This document shows positions 22,608 through 34,074 of a stretch of 64,000 bases of DNA, piece after piece (position 1 is the stretch's first letter; each line of letters opens with the position of its first letter). The notes beneath the pieces were generated by a model that worked only from the letters and a program-made list of their open reading frames with translations, was not told where the DNA came from and ran no database searches. Origin of the DNA: Hemileia vastatrix. Lineage: Eukaryota > Basidiomycota > Pucciniomycetes > Pucciniales > Zaghouaniaceae. Location: contig JASXTE010000005.1 in assembly GCA_030280995.1 (NCBI GenBank), positions 29,184,501 to 29,248,500 on the forward strand, given 5' to 3'. A program made the position numbers and the translations under genes.

Positions 22608-24134
22608 TAAAATTACAAATATGGAGATATCCAGACCAGTATCAGGATCTAAATTGGGTTTCTCAAGTTTGGGAGAGTTGAGTAAAGGAGCTAATGGGAA
22701 TTCTAGATTGTTTGTATAAAATTAAATGGGTTTTGGGGGCTAGATATGTGTACAAGGGATTGATAATGGGTCTTTTTCCAAAGAGTTTATCCATTTAGTC
22801 CTAATGAAAATTCATAGAACCGATTTCATCAGAAAATGTTTTTATTCCTTATATCTCTTCTTGTTTCAAAATGCAAAGGATATTAGATGGCTTTAATTGA
22901 TCAAATTTCAGATAGGTAGCTTTTTAGAAAGTAATGATAATCTAAAGCTATTAAAAATATATTGAGTCAGTGAATAAAGAAATATTTTTTGAAGAAATAA
23001 AAAAGCTACCCAAGTTTTGGTAGTAAAAAGATAGCCTTTAACAAAGATATGAGGTTATGAGTATGGAAATTTAAGCAAGAAAATTTGATGAAGAAAGGAA
23101 TGAATATTAGTAAACTTATTGTGGTGAGAAGGATAAAGTTTATATTGGAAAAGTTGGATGGGGAAGAAGAGCTGTGTAGAATAGTGTAGTGTGGGAACAT
23201 GTGTATTGATGGGCTTAGCTGTGCTTAAGAGAATTTTTCAAAAAAAAGGAATTTGTTACCCTATGTTTGACACATCAAGTACCAAATAAGCCATGTTTCA
23301 TGGCATGTCTGTGTGGAATTTTTAAAATGAGGTGTTTCATGAGTTTTTGGCTTTTTTTGAGACCACTTGATGTATATTTTTCTAAAGTATAAATTTTAAC
23401 AAATTTAAAAGAAATCTTATAGCTTTTAAGGATCCTGATATTAGGGAGTTTCAAAGTTAGAAAATAATCACTTATAAATCAGCAATTTATTTTGATCAAA
23501 TCAAGACTTAATTAATTTTATATTTGTAAACCACAATGGCACCATCATTGGTATATTTCAAAAACTGAAATGATTTACTGTTTATATTCAAATAACTCCT
23601 TCATCATATGAAATTTTTTTTCATTATCTTTAAAATTGTCCATTTATTTCAAAAATTAGAGGTTTGTATGTAATGGCTGGTTTAGGCTGGAGCTGGGATG
23701 TATCTTCAGTGCTTATTTTCAAACTTTGAGACCCCTAATTGGTGGTGTCAGAGCTAGATGTTGAACATTAAAAAATCGTCTTTTTTATGATCAAATCAGT
23801 CTTGAATTTTTCTTTTTTTTATATTTAGTATATCTCATACCAAAAAAACTTTTTTTCTATCATAATAATGCTTGAGCTTCTAGTTGAATTTTGGTAGAAA
23901 TAAATGCATTTTAATTTATAATGGATTTTTAAATATAACACCTTTTATTGCATATGCAAAAATGACCTTTGGGATCAACTATATTTTAATAAATGCTCAA
24001 TGAAGGATCAAATTTGATGATAAAAGATCATATTAGACCAGATGAATGATTGTTTATGTAGTCAACAATGATCCAGGGAATGACATTAGTATGGATTAAA
24101 TAATTTTCAGCTGTATTATAATGTTGCCTCCCAT
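22608..24134. other. AT-rich non-coding stretch
   Basis: I see no supported gene or repeat; the ORFs here are short and low in complexity. Confidence 0.4.
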
Positions 24135-25187
24135 TATTTACAATCCTATAGTACTAGCTATAGGCCTTGACCAAGAGATTTGGAGAAAAACTTGAGAGAA
24201 AACCCCCTGTTCCTTTGAGAAATAACAAGTGAGATTAATTTGCTACACCAAATTAGAGCCTGTTACAATACACCTTCCCCCACATTTCTTGACTCCTTAA
24301 AAAGTCAAGGAAGTAGCCAGAAGAAAACCACTGAGAACCAAAAAACTTGAAATGCAGAAAAAAATCCAAACCAGAGACCAAGAACCAGTGCACTTGTTTC
24401 ACAGAAAACAGCAATAATACTTGATGCAGGTTCCAAAGCTACACCAGAGAAACCAGTTGCCAAAGTTGAGTTAATTGAAGAACTAACCTTGCAACAAACA
24501 CATCCAATTGTGGCCAAAAAAAAAAAAGAAAACTGAGTGAGAAAAAGTGATCTAATCACCAAATGGTTGTATGATAAATAGAGTTGCCCCAAACTGTGAT
24601 ATTCAGTATGTACACACAGACTACCTCTAATCTGCCTAATTCCCTCTTTACCAATTCTAAAATGCATAAAAAACCATGCCCAAGCACTTCCCCTGCCTTC
24701 CAAATGCATATGCAGGCCTGCATGAGGCTCAGCTTCATGCAGGCACCAGCTTCTGAGCCAAAATACCCCAATTTACCTTTAAAAAACACAGTGCACTACC
24801 AAAAACCTTAAAAACACAAAATTAAGCAAAAATAACATTGTAACATGAATGATAGAGCCAAATTAGGCATATCCAATGGTACTAAGAATTTACCCATAAG
24901 ACTTAAGGTTAGCACAAAAAAACACACAAAAAAATTAAACAGTTATAGTAAAATATGAAAAATGAGAAAACAAAACCTTAAAACTTAGAATATGAAAAAT
25001 GTCATAAAGACATGAAATATATAGAAAAACCAGGGATTTACAATGGTAATAGCCTCATACCAATAGTCCAAATATTCATCCCACAAAACCAGAAAATCTC
25101 ATAATTCACAATTAAATGTCAATTAAGACATCCACAAACAGCACCAAACAACACAACAAAGGCCCCATCCAATGTTGGAAGACCGCA
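24135..25187 (-). mobile_element. Solo LTR of the 12-kb Gypsy family
   Basis: It matches the LTRs at 32986-34042 and 52555-53586 along its length (ACAATCCTATAGTACTAGC near the left end, CCCCATCCAATGTTGGA near the right end). It is probably flanked by CCAT at 24131-24134 and 25188-25191. No internal sequence is attached. Orientation is inferred from the complete element. Confidence 0.8.
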
Positions 25188-27279
25188 CCATGAAATTTAC
25201 ATCCAAAATTAAGGTAGAAAGTCCTCCCCTTGAAATTTCATGTAGTGATAGTTTGTAGTTTTTTTTTAAAAAAAAAAATAGGTGCAGAGATGCTACTTGA
25301 CAGCTAAATTAATTGTTTTGATGTTTCAATTATTGTTTAGAGTGCTGTGCTGAAACTAAACATGACTAGAACAATTGGACAGCCACTGTAAATTAAATGA
25401 TAAATTTAAGCCAAGTCATGGTCCTGGCTATTAAGGAGAAATAAAAATTTAATAGTTTATTCTTGGGGTTAAAATTATTTAATCAGTGGAAATGAAAACT
25501 GATAAATATGTATTAATGTATATGAAAAAAAAAAAATGTTGAGTAAGGCATAGCCATCCCTACGAGTAATTCTAGTTCCAGATTGAACGCCATGCGGTAC
25601 ATTGACCAAGTATGCTCATATATTTTAAAATGAATAAAACTGATAAATTAAATATGGTTTGTAGTCTTGAGAAACCTCTTAGCTGGCAAAATGCGTCAAA
25701 TGATAAAGAGTTGGTAAGGGGTGATAAGGCATATATAAAATACGTAACATTTATTTTTAGTTCTACATTCAAGTTTATTCATATAAGTCTAGACAAAGGG
25801 GGCATGAAAAAGACAACTGAAAATCCATCTAGGAGTTTAGAAAATATTACTGAATATTGGACGGGATGTTTTATGATAGGTTGAGATCAAGTTCCAGTTT
25901 ATTGGTGCCATAATTGTCGCGAACTAAAGTCTTTTAGGGGAAAAAAGGCACTTAACCTTCGAAAGGTTGATTCTTCTCATTTTCTATCCTCATTCAAGTT
26001 TTCTGTGCTCCTGAGGAGAAATTACTTTCAAATGTCTTCAGTCTGTAAGGAGTTCTCAGATGCAGTAGCGCCAATTTATGCATAGGTAATTTGCAGAGAT
26101 TAACTCAAATGAGCGACCTCGGAAAAAATTCCGATGGGAAAATGCTACACATTATGAAGAAAAGCATTGATCAATAAAACTGCATCCGTGATTTTTATTT
26201 CACTAATCAAGAACCATACTTCATTTTGATTTTTATCTTGGACATTATTTAGAAAATCACATATCTGTCTCTTGATAGTAGGTGCCAGTCCCCAAATTTA
26301 TTTTAGATTCAGAAAAAACTTAAATTTGAGCGTGTTCACTGTTCAATGGATGGGCTTCGCATAATCATTGAAGCTGAGTTAAAGCGGAATGAAATGAAAG
26401 ATAGGGATTGACACCTGATAGCAGATGATGACCTTGATTCAACATAATTTCAGCACAGCTCAGCTGAAATGCTTTTGAAGACCTTACACATAGAGTGGGA
26501 CGGGCTAAGTTGAGCATATAAGTTTCGCGCACCATTTAATCATAGCTTTTCTTCAATTATAATTGAACTTTGAGAAAGTTCCTTCCTAATAGGCGCCAGC
26601 TGTTTTCTTGTGGTGTAGGGCTATGATGGAAAATGCATATCAGTCTAAATAACATTATCGTGGAGAAAACAACAGATAATTAGGAAATTCAGGGAAAGTT
26701 GTAGGAGGTAAATATGGGTGGAAAAGCTTGAGTGACACAAGCTTAATTAATAGAGATATAGTAGGAAACAAGAAAGCTGGTAAAACTAAATTGAAAAAGG
26801 TTGGTGCAACATTTCAAAATTTTGCTCAATATACCCAGCATTTTTGGCGGGTAAGAGGCTAGCAGGATGAAATAATGAGGGAAAATTCTGGGTAAGTTAG
26901 GCAGAAATGTGGAAAGCTGCAACAACCATTTTCAATGTAGCTGTATCTTCTAGCATGTGCCTATCCTTGACTGAACTATGATAGTTCAATTAGGGGAAAA
27001 CACCTCTTAGCAGATGTCAGCTTTTTTTTTCCTGGTGCTTAAGTTGTGGTGAGCTAATGATTTCAGTCAATATCTTTCAAGCGAGGCGACATGCGTGAAG
27101 TCAAGTATAAAATTTGCATCATATTCAGAATATCCAAAAAAAGAAAAAAAGAAAAAGTAACTACATGTGGTCACGACAACGAATAAATTATGTGACAACT
27201 GGTGACAGATACAAGGAACAAGAAGTCAAGATGTCCAATGTAATCAATTGAAAAGACAGGCGTGTTTTTGGGCGTCCGT
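25188..27279. other. Intergenic DNA next to the chitin deacetylase gene; one MITE-like repeat
   Basis: CpG is less depleted here than in the neighbouring transposons. No gene is convincing. Positions about 26281-26425 (GGTGCCAGTCCCC to AAAGATAGGGATTGACACCTG) are a diverged copy of 31394-31540, sharing GATTCA, GTGTTCA and AAAGATAGG in the same order. Confidence 0.5.
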
Positions 27280-28556
27280 TTAAGGCTGACCAGGTGCAGG
27301 GGTGCCGTTACAAGTCCAGGTTGACTGTAATTAAATGTTTTAACTATATTGTAAGAAAAAAGTATAACAAAGTATCTTACACTGCGATTCGAAGGCTTTC
27401 CGACATAAGTATACCATTTGCTCTTGTCGGAACCGATATTGGTAAGACATTCCCCAATCTGAAAAAATATTGTCAAAAACACTTCGAGGGCCAGTCTGTA
27501 TATAAAAAAGAATCATCAAAGCCTAGAAGCTATTACTCACAGTGACAAGATTATAACTTTTCTTCTGTAATAGGGGAATAACCTGTGGTATAACTTGTTT
27601 TACTGTAAAATCTTTGACCTCATGATTCAGCACAATTGTGCGAGCGGGAAATGTCTTGTACTTCTCGACAATTTGGTTGGGGGAAGGTGTAGGTGTAAAA
27701 GTGTCTCCCGAGTCTTGGCTCCACATCAATAGTGCAACATATCCTCTTTGCGCCAAAACTTTCTAGAGATTGAGAGCAGAGGACAGTTTCAGCTTCTATC
27801 TCGTTTTGCGATGAGGGTAGACTTCAATTCTTACCAATAGTAAATCATTATATGCACCTGGAAGAATCATGATATAATAAATGACAGCATAAGTGAAGTA
27901 CTTAATTCAAGAAAGCGCATGAAACTTTACCATAAGGGGGTCGAAAAATCCTTGGCTTGACTCCAAGAATTTCAATCATTGCCTGCTCACACATAACAGA
28001 TCAGTAAAAACTTAATTAGGTCGAGCGGTTCAGAAAAACATGTTCACTTTTTCTACAAGCCATAATTGGTGATGCATTTGATCGGCAGTGAGCTGATCCA
28101 TATGCGTATGAGACCATCCATGATTACTAAACGTAAAAAAAGATTAGGAAGAACGGGCGCAATTCTCCTTCAAAAGATCTATTTCTTACGCGAGTAAATG
28201 TCCTTGATTGAATCGGGTCACGAGAACATCTGCGTGGTTGTAAATGCAATCCCAGTTATTGCCATTGATAAAAAACGTTGCCCGCGTATGATAACGGTTG
28301 AGGGTCTGATCAAGTTCCGGGCCATATTGGTTAATACCATCATCGAAAGCTGGAATTCGACAAGGTAAGAATAATATATTTGATAGGTATGACAAAAAGC
28401 TGAGAACATACTCAAAGCAAATGATTTGTCAACGTTGCAAATAGAGTAAACGGGGACTTTATCAGGAACTGCTGCACGAGGGGAAAGAGCTAGTGTTGAT
28501 TGCGAAGCGGCAAAAACTAACGCCAAAAGAATGATTCGGTTTATTGAGGAGAACAT
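27280..28556 (-). CDS. Secreted chitin/polysaccharide deacetylase (carbohydrate esterase family 4)
   Basis: It removes acetyl groups from chitin to give chitosan, outside the cell or in the wall. Eight exons fit with consistent phase and GT-AG introns: 28412-28556, 28190-28349, 28048-28126, 27931-27982, 27835-27857, 27541-27762, 27381-27458 and 27280-27324. Together they encode 267 residues. Residues 1-23 form a signal peptide (MFSSINRIILLALVFAASQS). The CE4 motifs are present: LTFDDG (Asp pair), NHGWSHTHMDQ (the metal-binding His pair), RPPYG, LMWSQDSGD, and TIVLNHEV near the C-terminus. It ends STWTCNGTPAPGQP. No stop or frameshift is needed, unlike all nearby elements. In plant-pathogenic fungi such enzymes remodel the infection-structure wall; that role is inferred here. 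It could act on another acetylated glycan. Confidence 0.92.
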
Positions 28557-29483
28557 ATTAATTCTTCTATTATGTATATAAAGGTTAATCACTAAGAGAA
28601 AACTATTAAAGATATATTTATTGAGGGAATTAGATTTATCTTGATGCAAGAGAAAGAAAGAAAAGTGGGGATATATTTTTTGGATAATGGCAACTCCTGT
28701 TTTATAGCTTTTGAGATTTTTTATTCGCTTCCGCAAGCGTTAAAGTACTGTTCCGCTTTAGGATTAGAGCTACTTCCAGCAAGAATCCGTTCGCAGTTTA
28801 GCCAAGGTCCTTTCCGATGGCTAAATGTCACTCTGAATGGAAACATGTTTTTCCGGGGGTAGTTATTCTTACACTTTTTTTTTTGGTTTCTGTGGTCATT
28901 TCATGTATTATTCTCCCACAGTTGTTTGAAAAAAGCCTGCGATGTTCTTATCTCCCCTTCCCCACCAAAAGGATAAGTTTAGGTCTATTGGCCAATCCTT
29001 TTGGCGAGGGAAGTGAGAAAAGAAAACCGCAAGCCTTCTCCAAATGGATGGATGTATTATGAGGCACGGACTTGGCGAGTGCAGGCCTATTTTTATTTCA
29101 TATCTCATCTATGACCATGAAACCAAGGTTTCTATAAATTGATGGTATGACTCAGCGACAGTAAATACTTGAAAACTATTAACTCAAAAAAACTTAACCG
29201 AGCGCTCATCAAGGAATATTGATACTAAATATGAATTACAAGATTGAAAACGGTATAACAGTTATATCTTTCCGCTGATCACAAGTTGAAACATTCTAGA
29301 TTTCCAGTCGTCGTTGCAGTGACATTTATCCCCGCTCGTGTTACCAAACTTCCTCAACCCACATTTGCGTGCAAAGATTTTATTACCTAAAAACAGCTAA
29401 GATTATCATTGACATCTATGACGACCATGTAAATAATTCTGCAGTACGACTTTTGCAAAAAATAAAAGGGTTCTAGGCAATTT
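28557..29483. other. Upstream region of the chitin deacetylase gene
   Basis: No gene is seen. This should hold the promoter of the minus-strand gene starting at 28556; I cannot identify a definite TATA box. Positions 28965-29000 contain a short inverted repeat (CCAAAAGGATAAG / AATCCTTTTGG). Confidence 0.4.
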
Positions 29484-29965
29484 CACTACGCACCAAGCAA
29501 GATATCCCTGATGGGGATATCCAGCCCGAGTGGGGGATATTTTAGTGAGGGACTTTAGGTCAGAAAAATAAATGTAAGAAAAGTTAAGTGCGAAAAAAGT
29601 AAGTGTAAGAAAATCATTTGCGACCATGAGAGTTTTTTTTTTTTTCAAAAAAAAAAAAAAAAAAAGGTAAAAAAAAGGTAAAAAAAAGGTAAAAAAAAAT
29701 AAAAATAAAAATAAAAATAAAAATAAACAACAGAAAAAATGAAAATAAAATAAAATAAATCCTTTTTTTGAGAAAAAAATTAATAAAAAATAAAAAACAA
29801 AATTTCCCATGGTTGCAAGATATTTTTATTACACTTATTTTTCTCACATATTTTTTTTACACTTATTTTCCTTGCACATATTTTTCTATCCTTATGTCCC
29901 TCCCTAAAATATCCCCAACTCGCGCTGGATATCCCCATCAGGGATATCTTACTTGGTGCGTAGTG
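29484..29965. mobile_element. CACTA-type MITE (482 bp), TSD TTT
   Basis: It begins CACTACGCACCAAG and ends CTTGGTGCGTAGTG (exact inverted ends), flanked by TTT on both sides. The inverted arms extend well over 60 bp (GATATCCCTGATGGGGATATC and its mirror) and contain an internal palindrome. The centre is an A-rich tract with GGTAAAAAAA repeats. There is no coding capacity, so it would need a CACTA transposase in trans. A related left arm is at 58478. Confidence 0.9.
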
Positions 29966-30021
29966 TTTATATACTACGCCGAAAGTGTGATATACCCGAT
30001 AGGGGAATCAAAGGTTGAAAC

Positions 30022-31065
30022 TGTTATGGTGTTACCATACTATGTACTTAGCTAGTCTCTCATCAGTATATAGTGTAGCCTTTGAATACATCGGAGACCT
30101 TTCACTGGTTCTGTAAGGCATCATTCTCTACAGGTTATGGGCCGTCTCGCTCGTGGAGAACCCTTTGTAGAACCCCGTTCATCGCAACAATACTGCAATA
30201 TCCCTCCTCCTCATGGTGTATGGGCGCCATATTCTCAATTCTACTCTCAAAACAGTGTATGGGTGCTGTTCTTGCCTCAGCCAAAAAAAAAAAAAGGCAT
30301 TTTCCTCTCTAAATTTGGTGTATGGGCGCCATCTTATCATCCTGCCTAAGAAAGGCATCCGCTCCGCTATGGTGTGTGAGGCATCTTCCCTCATCGTGAT
30401 TTGCGACGATACGAGCAAAACTTTTTGCCACAAACTATTCTCAAAACCCACCTCATTAACCACCCCTTTCTCTAAATCTTGTACCTTTGCCACATGTTGG
30501 CCTCAACAGGCAGCATTCCCAAAACCCCATTATCTCATTTCTCTAAAGTCACCAATCAATCAGAAGCAAGTCTGGAAATCTACCATTTTGCACACCGCTC
30601 ACAATTCCCTTCTTGCTCAATCCTCAATTTTCATACCAAATATCTCAAATCTCAGTTCACTCTCACCTCACCTACTCCATCAAGTTTCTTATTTTCCTTC
30701 AATTTCTACTCCAATACTTGGTGATTTGTTGATGTCTTGATGGGGGGGATGTACAAATTTTTCTTATAAATTTTCTTTACTTTCATTAAATACTTTTAAA
30801 CTACAAACTGGAATAATTTAGCTTCTTAGTGTATTGTCTTTTAACATTTTTAACACACTCTTTTTAAATTAGTTTACTATTCTCTTTCATTGTCACTCAT
30901 TACAATCTTTTATTATTAGTGTAGGGTGATGTTTGCCTAACTAAGTGGGGGGGATGTTATGGTGTTACCATACTATGTACTTAGCTAGTCTCTCATCAGT
31001 ATATGGTGTAGCCTCCGAATACATTGGAGACCTTTCACTGGTTCTGCAAGGCATCATTCTCTACA
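30022..31065 (+). mobile_element. Miniature LTR retrotransposon (TRIM-like, 1044 bp), TSD GAAAC
   Basis: Two near-identical 111-bp LTRs (30022-30132 and 30955-31065) begin TGTTATGGTG and end CTCTACA. GAAAC flanks the whole element (30017-30021, 31066-31070). The interior is about 820 bp. No gag or pol domain is seen in it; the longest ORF (30213-30740) is unconvincing. The word GTGTATGGGCGCCAT occurs twice inside. A G-rich polypurine tract (AAGTGGGGGGGA) abuts the 3' LTR. Size and structure fit a terminal-repeat retrotransposon in miniature that depends on an autonomous Copia-type partner. Confidence 0.9.
30133..30143 (+). promoter_or_regulatory. Primer binding site matching the initiator tRNA-Met anticodon arm
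   Basis: GGTTATGGGCC directly follows the 5' LTR. It is complementary to GGCCCATAACC, the anticodon stem-loop segment of many eukaryotic initiator tRNA-Met genes, and not to a tRNA 3' end (there is no TGG start). Drosophila copia is known to prime from a half-molecule of this tRNA. Confidence 0.65.
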
Positions 31066-31360
31066 GAAACCCATCATTAAGTAAATGGTATCTATGGCTA
31101 CAGAAATACAACTACAAAATCAGCTTTAATTATGAGAAAAAAGGTGTTCTAGGGGCAGGATATTTTATACGTGAAAAAATAATCATGGCAGATTTGGTAG
31201 GAAAAAAATGTCATTTTGTAGTAGGAGATTTTCAATTTTCATGTCCCATAATAGGAGATATCAAAATAACCTGACAGAGGGGGAAAAAGTATGCAATAGA
31301 CGTCTAGTGCTTTTTTTGGCTTCATGTGGCAAATTCATTCATGATTTTGGTAGTGACTCT

Positions 31361-31640
31361 CACCACAAAAAAATACCTGGCACCTGCTAGCAGGTACCAA
31401 TCCCTCAATCCATTTTTGATTCAAGAATAACTCAGATTTGATGCCACCCAAGCTGGCATGCTCAGTGTTCAGTGCGCAGTCTTCTCAGATGAATTAAAGC
31501 TGGGCTAAAACTGAATCAAATCAAAGATAGGTATCCTCACCACAGGGTAAAATATAAGACAACTTGTAGGCAAGTTGTTTTTTTGTCCCTCAGACTACCC
31601 CAAGAGTGATCTCAGTAGTAACTCCAGTGTCCCTGTTTTT
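31361..31640. repeat. MITE-like sequences with CACTA-type termini
   Basis: CACCACAAAAAAA at 31361 is followed by the palindrome CACCTGCTAGCAGGTACC. A body related to about 26281-26425 runs to 31540. At 31541 CACAGGG and the palindrome CAACTTGTAGGCAAGTTG match the terminus at 12985-13043. Exact boundaries are unclear; two elements may abut here. Confidence 0.5.
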
Positions 31641-31859
31641 TGGAAGAATAGCTGCCTCATGAATCAAGGATCTAAATTTTTATCATATATGCATCAATTT
31701 TCTTTAAAAAAAATAAAGCAGGGGTTGGTATGAGTCAAGAATTTTCCAGTAAAAAAATATATGAATACCAAATCTCTTTAAAAAAAGAAATATTTATCTT
31801 ATTTTCTATTTTATATATTTTTGGAAAAATTTGCTGAATTTTTTCACTTGTATCAAATT

Positions 31860-32400
31860 TTTTATTCAATTTTTGAAATTTATAAAGCTTTTTTTTAATT
31901 TCTGCTGATTATTAAAATTATTTTTTAATTTTTATTAATATTCAGAATTTTTAGAATTTTTAGCATTGTTAGATTTTTTTAGATTTTTTTAGGCCTTTAA
32001 ATAGTTTTTATGAATTTTTTGGAACTTAATAGCACTTCATTTAAGTTTTTTAATTTTTTTTTTAGTTCTTTGCATTTTTTTTTTTTTTTTTGGATTTTTT
32101 TTTTTTTGAATTTTTTTTGATTATTTAGATTTTTTTAGATTTTTTTTTTTGTATTTTTTGATTTTTTTTAAAATTTTTTTTGACTTTTTTTGTATTTTTT
32201 TGTATTTTTTTGTATTTTTTGTATTTTTTTAAATTTTTTTTAAATTTTTTTTTAAATTTTTTGAATTTCTTTACATTATTTTTGGATGTTTTTGGTTATT
32301 TTGCATTTTTTAAAAACTTTTTCTCACTTTTTTAATGCTTGAATTGAACTTAAAGTCATGTGCCAAATAGACACAGCATCTTTTCAAGCACATGAACTTG
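31860..32400. repeat. Left arm of an A/T-rich foldback repeat
   Basis: A T-rich tract (about 31860-32330) leads into GCTTGAATTGAACTTAAAG, GTCATGTGCCAAA and TTTTCAAGCACATGAACTTG. The same words occur in reverse complement, in the same order, at about 53715-53790, followed by an A-rich tract. The two arms now flank a SINE and the nested Gypsy elements. Confidence 0.65.
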
Positions 32401-32953
32401 GGGCAAGATGGTCTATGTGGTTAGATCATCACCTGGATGGCCACTAGTCACTCACCTTGACTTTTGTGTTGCAGATTTGAATCCTTGCTGCCTCACCCCT
32501 TTTAACCACACCCTCTTTGTCCATGGTTGGCACACTCATTTTCATGCTGGTGTCAATGTCTCGTTCTCCCAACAATATCTCTATTCTCCCTCAGCAACCT
32601 ACAGTGGATGGACATGTGCATAAAGGCTGGAGAACCCACCCCACTTTGCCATACCCCCATTATCTGGACAATTGTGCCTGGTCATTTATCTTGGGTCAGC
32701 TGCAGAATTCCATCCCCCTTACATTTCTTGAAAACCATGCCCATCAAACCAAACCCCCCCAAGGATTAACCTCCACCCTTCCCCCTATGGCAACCCCATC
32801 AGTGTCCTCAAAGGCACCTAGCTCCCCTTGTTATCCTATTAATTTCCCAGATAACTTACCCACTATGTTCATTACTCCTCACATGTACCTAGCCTATTAG
32901 TTTACAATGCCTTCATGCCCCTAGCTGGATGAGTTTGTAAGAAATTAAAAAAA
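32401..32953 (+). mobile_element. tRNA-derived SINE candidate with target-site duplication
   Basis: The head GGGCAAGATGGTCTATGTGG with GTTAGATCATC resembles a tRNA D-arm/A box (about 32408-32424). AGATTTGAATCCTTGC (about 32473-32488) resembles a B box about 60 bp downstream, which is tRNA-like spacing for an RNA polymerase III promoter. The body (about 450 bp) is non-coding and ends in an A-rich tail (AAATTAAAAAAA). Flanks GCACATGAACTTG (32388-32400) and GCACACGACTTG (32954-32965) look like a 12-13-bp duplication. An uninterrupted GCACATGACTTG exists in the mirrored arm near 53730. Which LINE would mobilise it is unknown. Confidence 0.7.
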
Positions 32954-32985
32954 GCACACGACTTGAATTGTGATTGAAGTCACAT

Positions 32986-34042
32986 TGTAGACAATCCTAC
33001 AGTACTAGATATAGGCCTTGAACAAGGGAGTTGGAGAAAAACCAGAGAGAAAATCACCTGTCCTTTTAGAAAAATAAAGTAAGATTTACCTGCTCAAGTA
33101 AATTGAGTCGTGATTGCTAAAACCCCTTTCAAACACACTTGACTGCCTAATCAGTCAAGAAAATAGTCCCCAGACAAACTACCACACCAAAGAACTGAAA
33201 CATAGACCAATGTCCACACCAGAGAAAGCAAGATACTTGATTTAGGTTGCAATGTTACACCAGAGACAGCAAGATACTTGATATAACTTGCAAGACTATA
33301 CCAGATAAACAGTGAAAAGAGTTGCATTAAATGAAGAACTAACCTTGTAAAAAACACAGCCAATTGTGGCCAAAAAACCATGAAAACAAAGTAAGACACA
33401 GTGATCTAATTACTAGATGGTTGTATGATAAATAGAGTTGCCCCAAACTGTCTTATTCAGTATGTACACACAGACCCCCATCTAAAAATCTATGCTACAG
33501 CAACAAATTTGACTTTTCTGCCATCCAAATTGCATAAAAACCCTCTAGAAGCACTCCCCAGCATGCTACAGTAGAGGTGGGCAGGACACCTTGAAGTGGC
33601 CCAGCCTCCTGAGTTCAGAAAACCACTAAAAATAACTAAAAAACCAGAAAACAACAGAAAACACCTTAAATGTAAAATATGCTAAAAAATCATCAAGAAA
33701 TAAAAAGTAGAGAAAAAAAAAGGGCTATCTAATAATCCTTAGCACTTAACCCTAAGACTTAATGTTAGCCCAGAAAACACAAAAAGCAAAATTAAACAGT
33801 GATAGTAAAAATGAAAAGTGACCAAAAGAGCCCTTAAAACTTGGAATATAAAAAATACCACTAAAACATAAAATATAGAGAAAAACTAGTGCTATCCAAT
33901 GACAATAGTGTTGTACTTGTAGCTCCAATATTCAGCCTTTAAACCCATAAAAACCACATAATTAAAATCAATGCCATTTAAGACATCACCAAACTGTACC
34001 AAACTACACAAAAAAGGTCCCATCCAATGTTAGATAACCACA
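32986..34042 (-). repeat. 3' LTR of the 12-kb Gypsy
   Basis: It begins TGTAGACAATCC and ends AGATAACCACA on the plus strand. A purine-rich tract in the sense direction (GAAGGGAGGA, plus 34043-34052) abuts it, as expected for the plus-strand primer. It is collinear with 52555-53586 and 24135-25187. Confidence 0.85.
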
Positions 34043-34074
34043 TCCTCCCTTCAATAAAGAATGTCCACATTCTT

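Noticed and set aside
24305..24811. ORFs on both strands near 24.3-24.8 kb
   Set aside because: They are inside the solo LTR; the other LTR copies do not keep the frames as a group.
25612..25884. 90-aa plus-strand ORF
   Set aside because: The composition is not clearly coding, with no domain and no neighbouring exon.
28641..29108. Short ORFs upstream of the chitin deacetylase gene
   Set aside because: They overlap on opposite strands and show no domain or splice support.
29406..29847. Phe-rich ORFs on the minus strand
   Set aside because: They come from the poly-A centre of the MITE at 29484-29965.
30213..30740. 175-aa ORF in the TRIM interior
   Set aside because: It has no recognisable domain, the LTR element is of non-autonomous size, and the composition looks like a chance open frame.
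32517..32900. 127-aa Pro-rich ORF
   Set aside because: It lies wholly within the SINE candidate and has no domain or start context.
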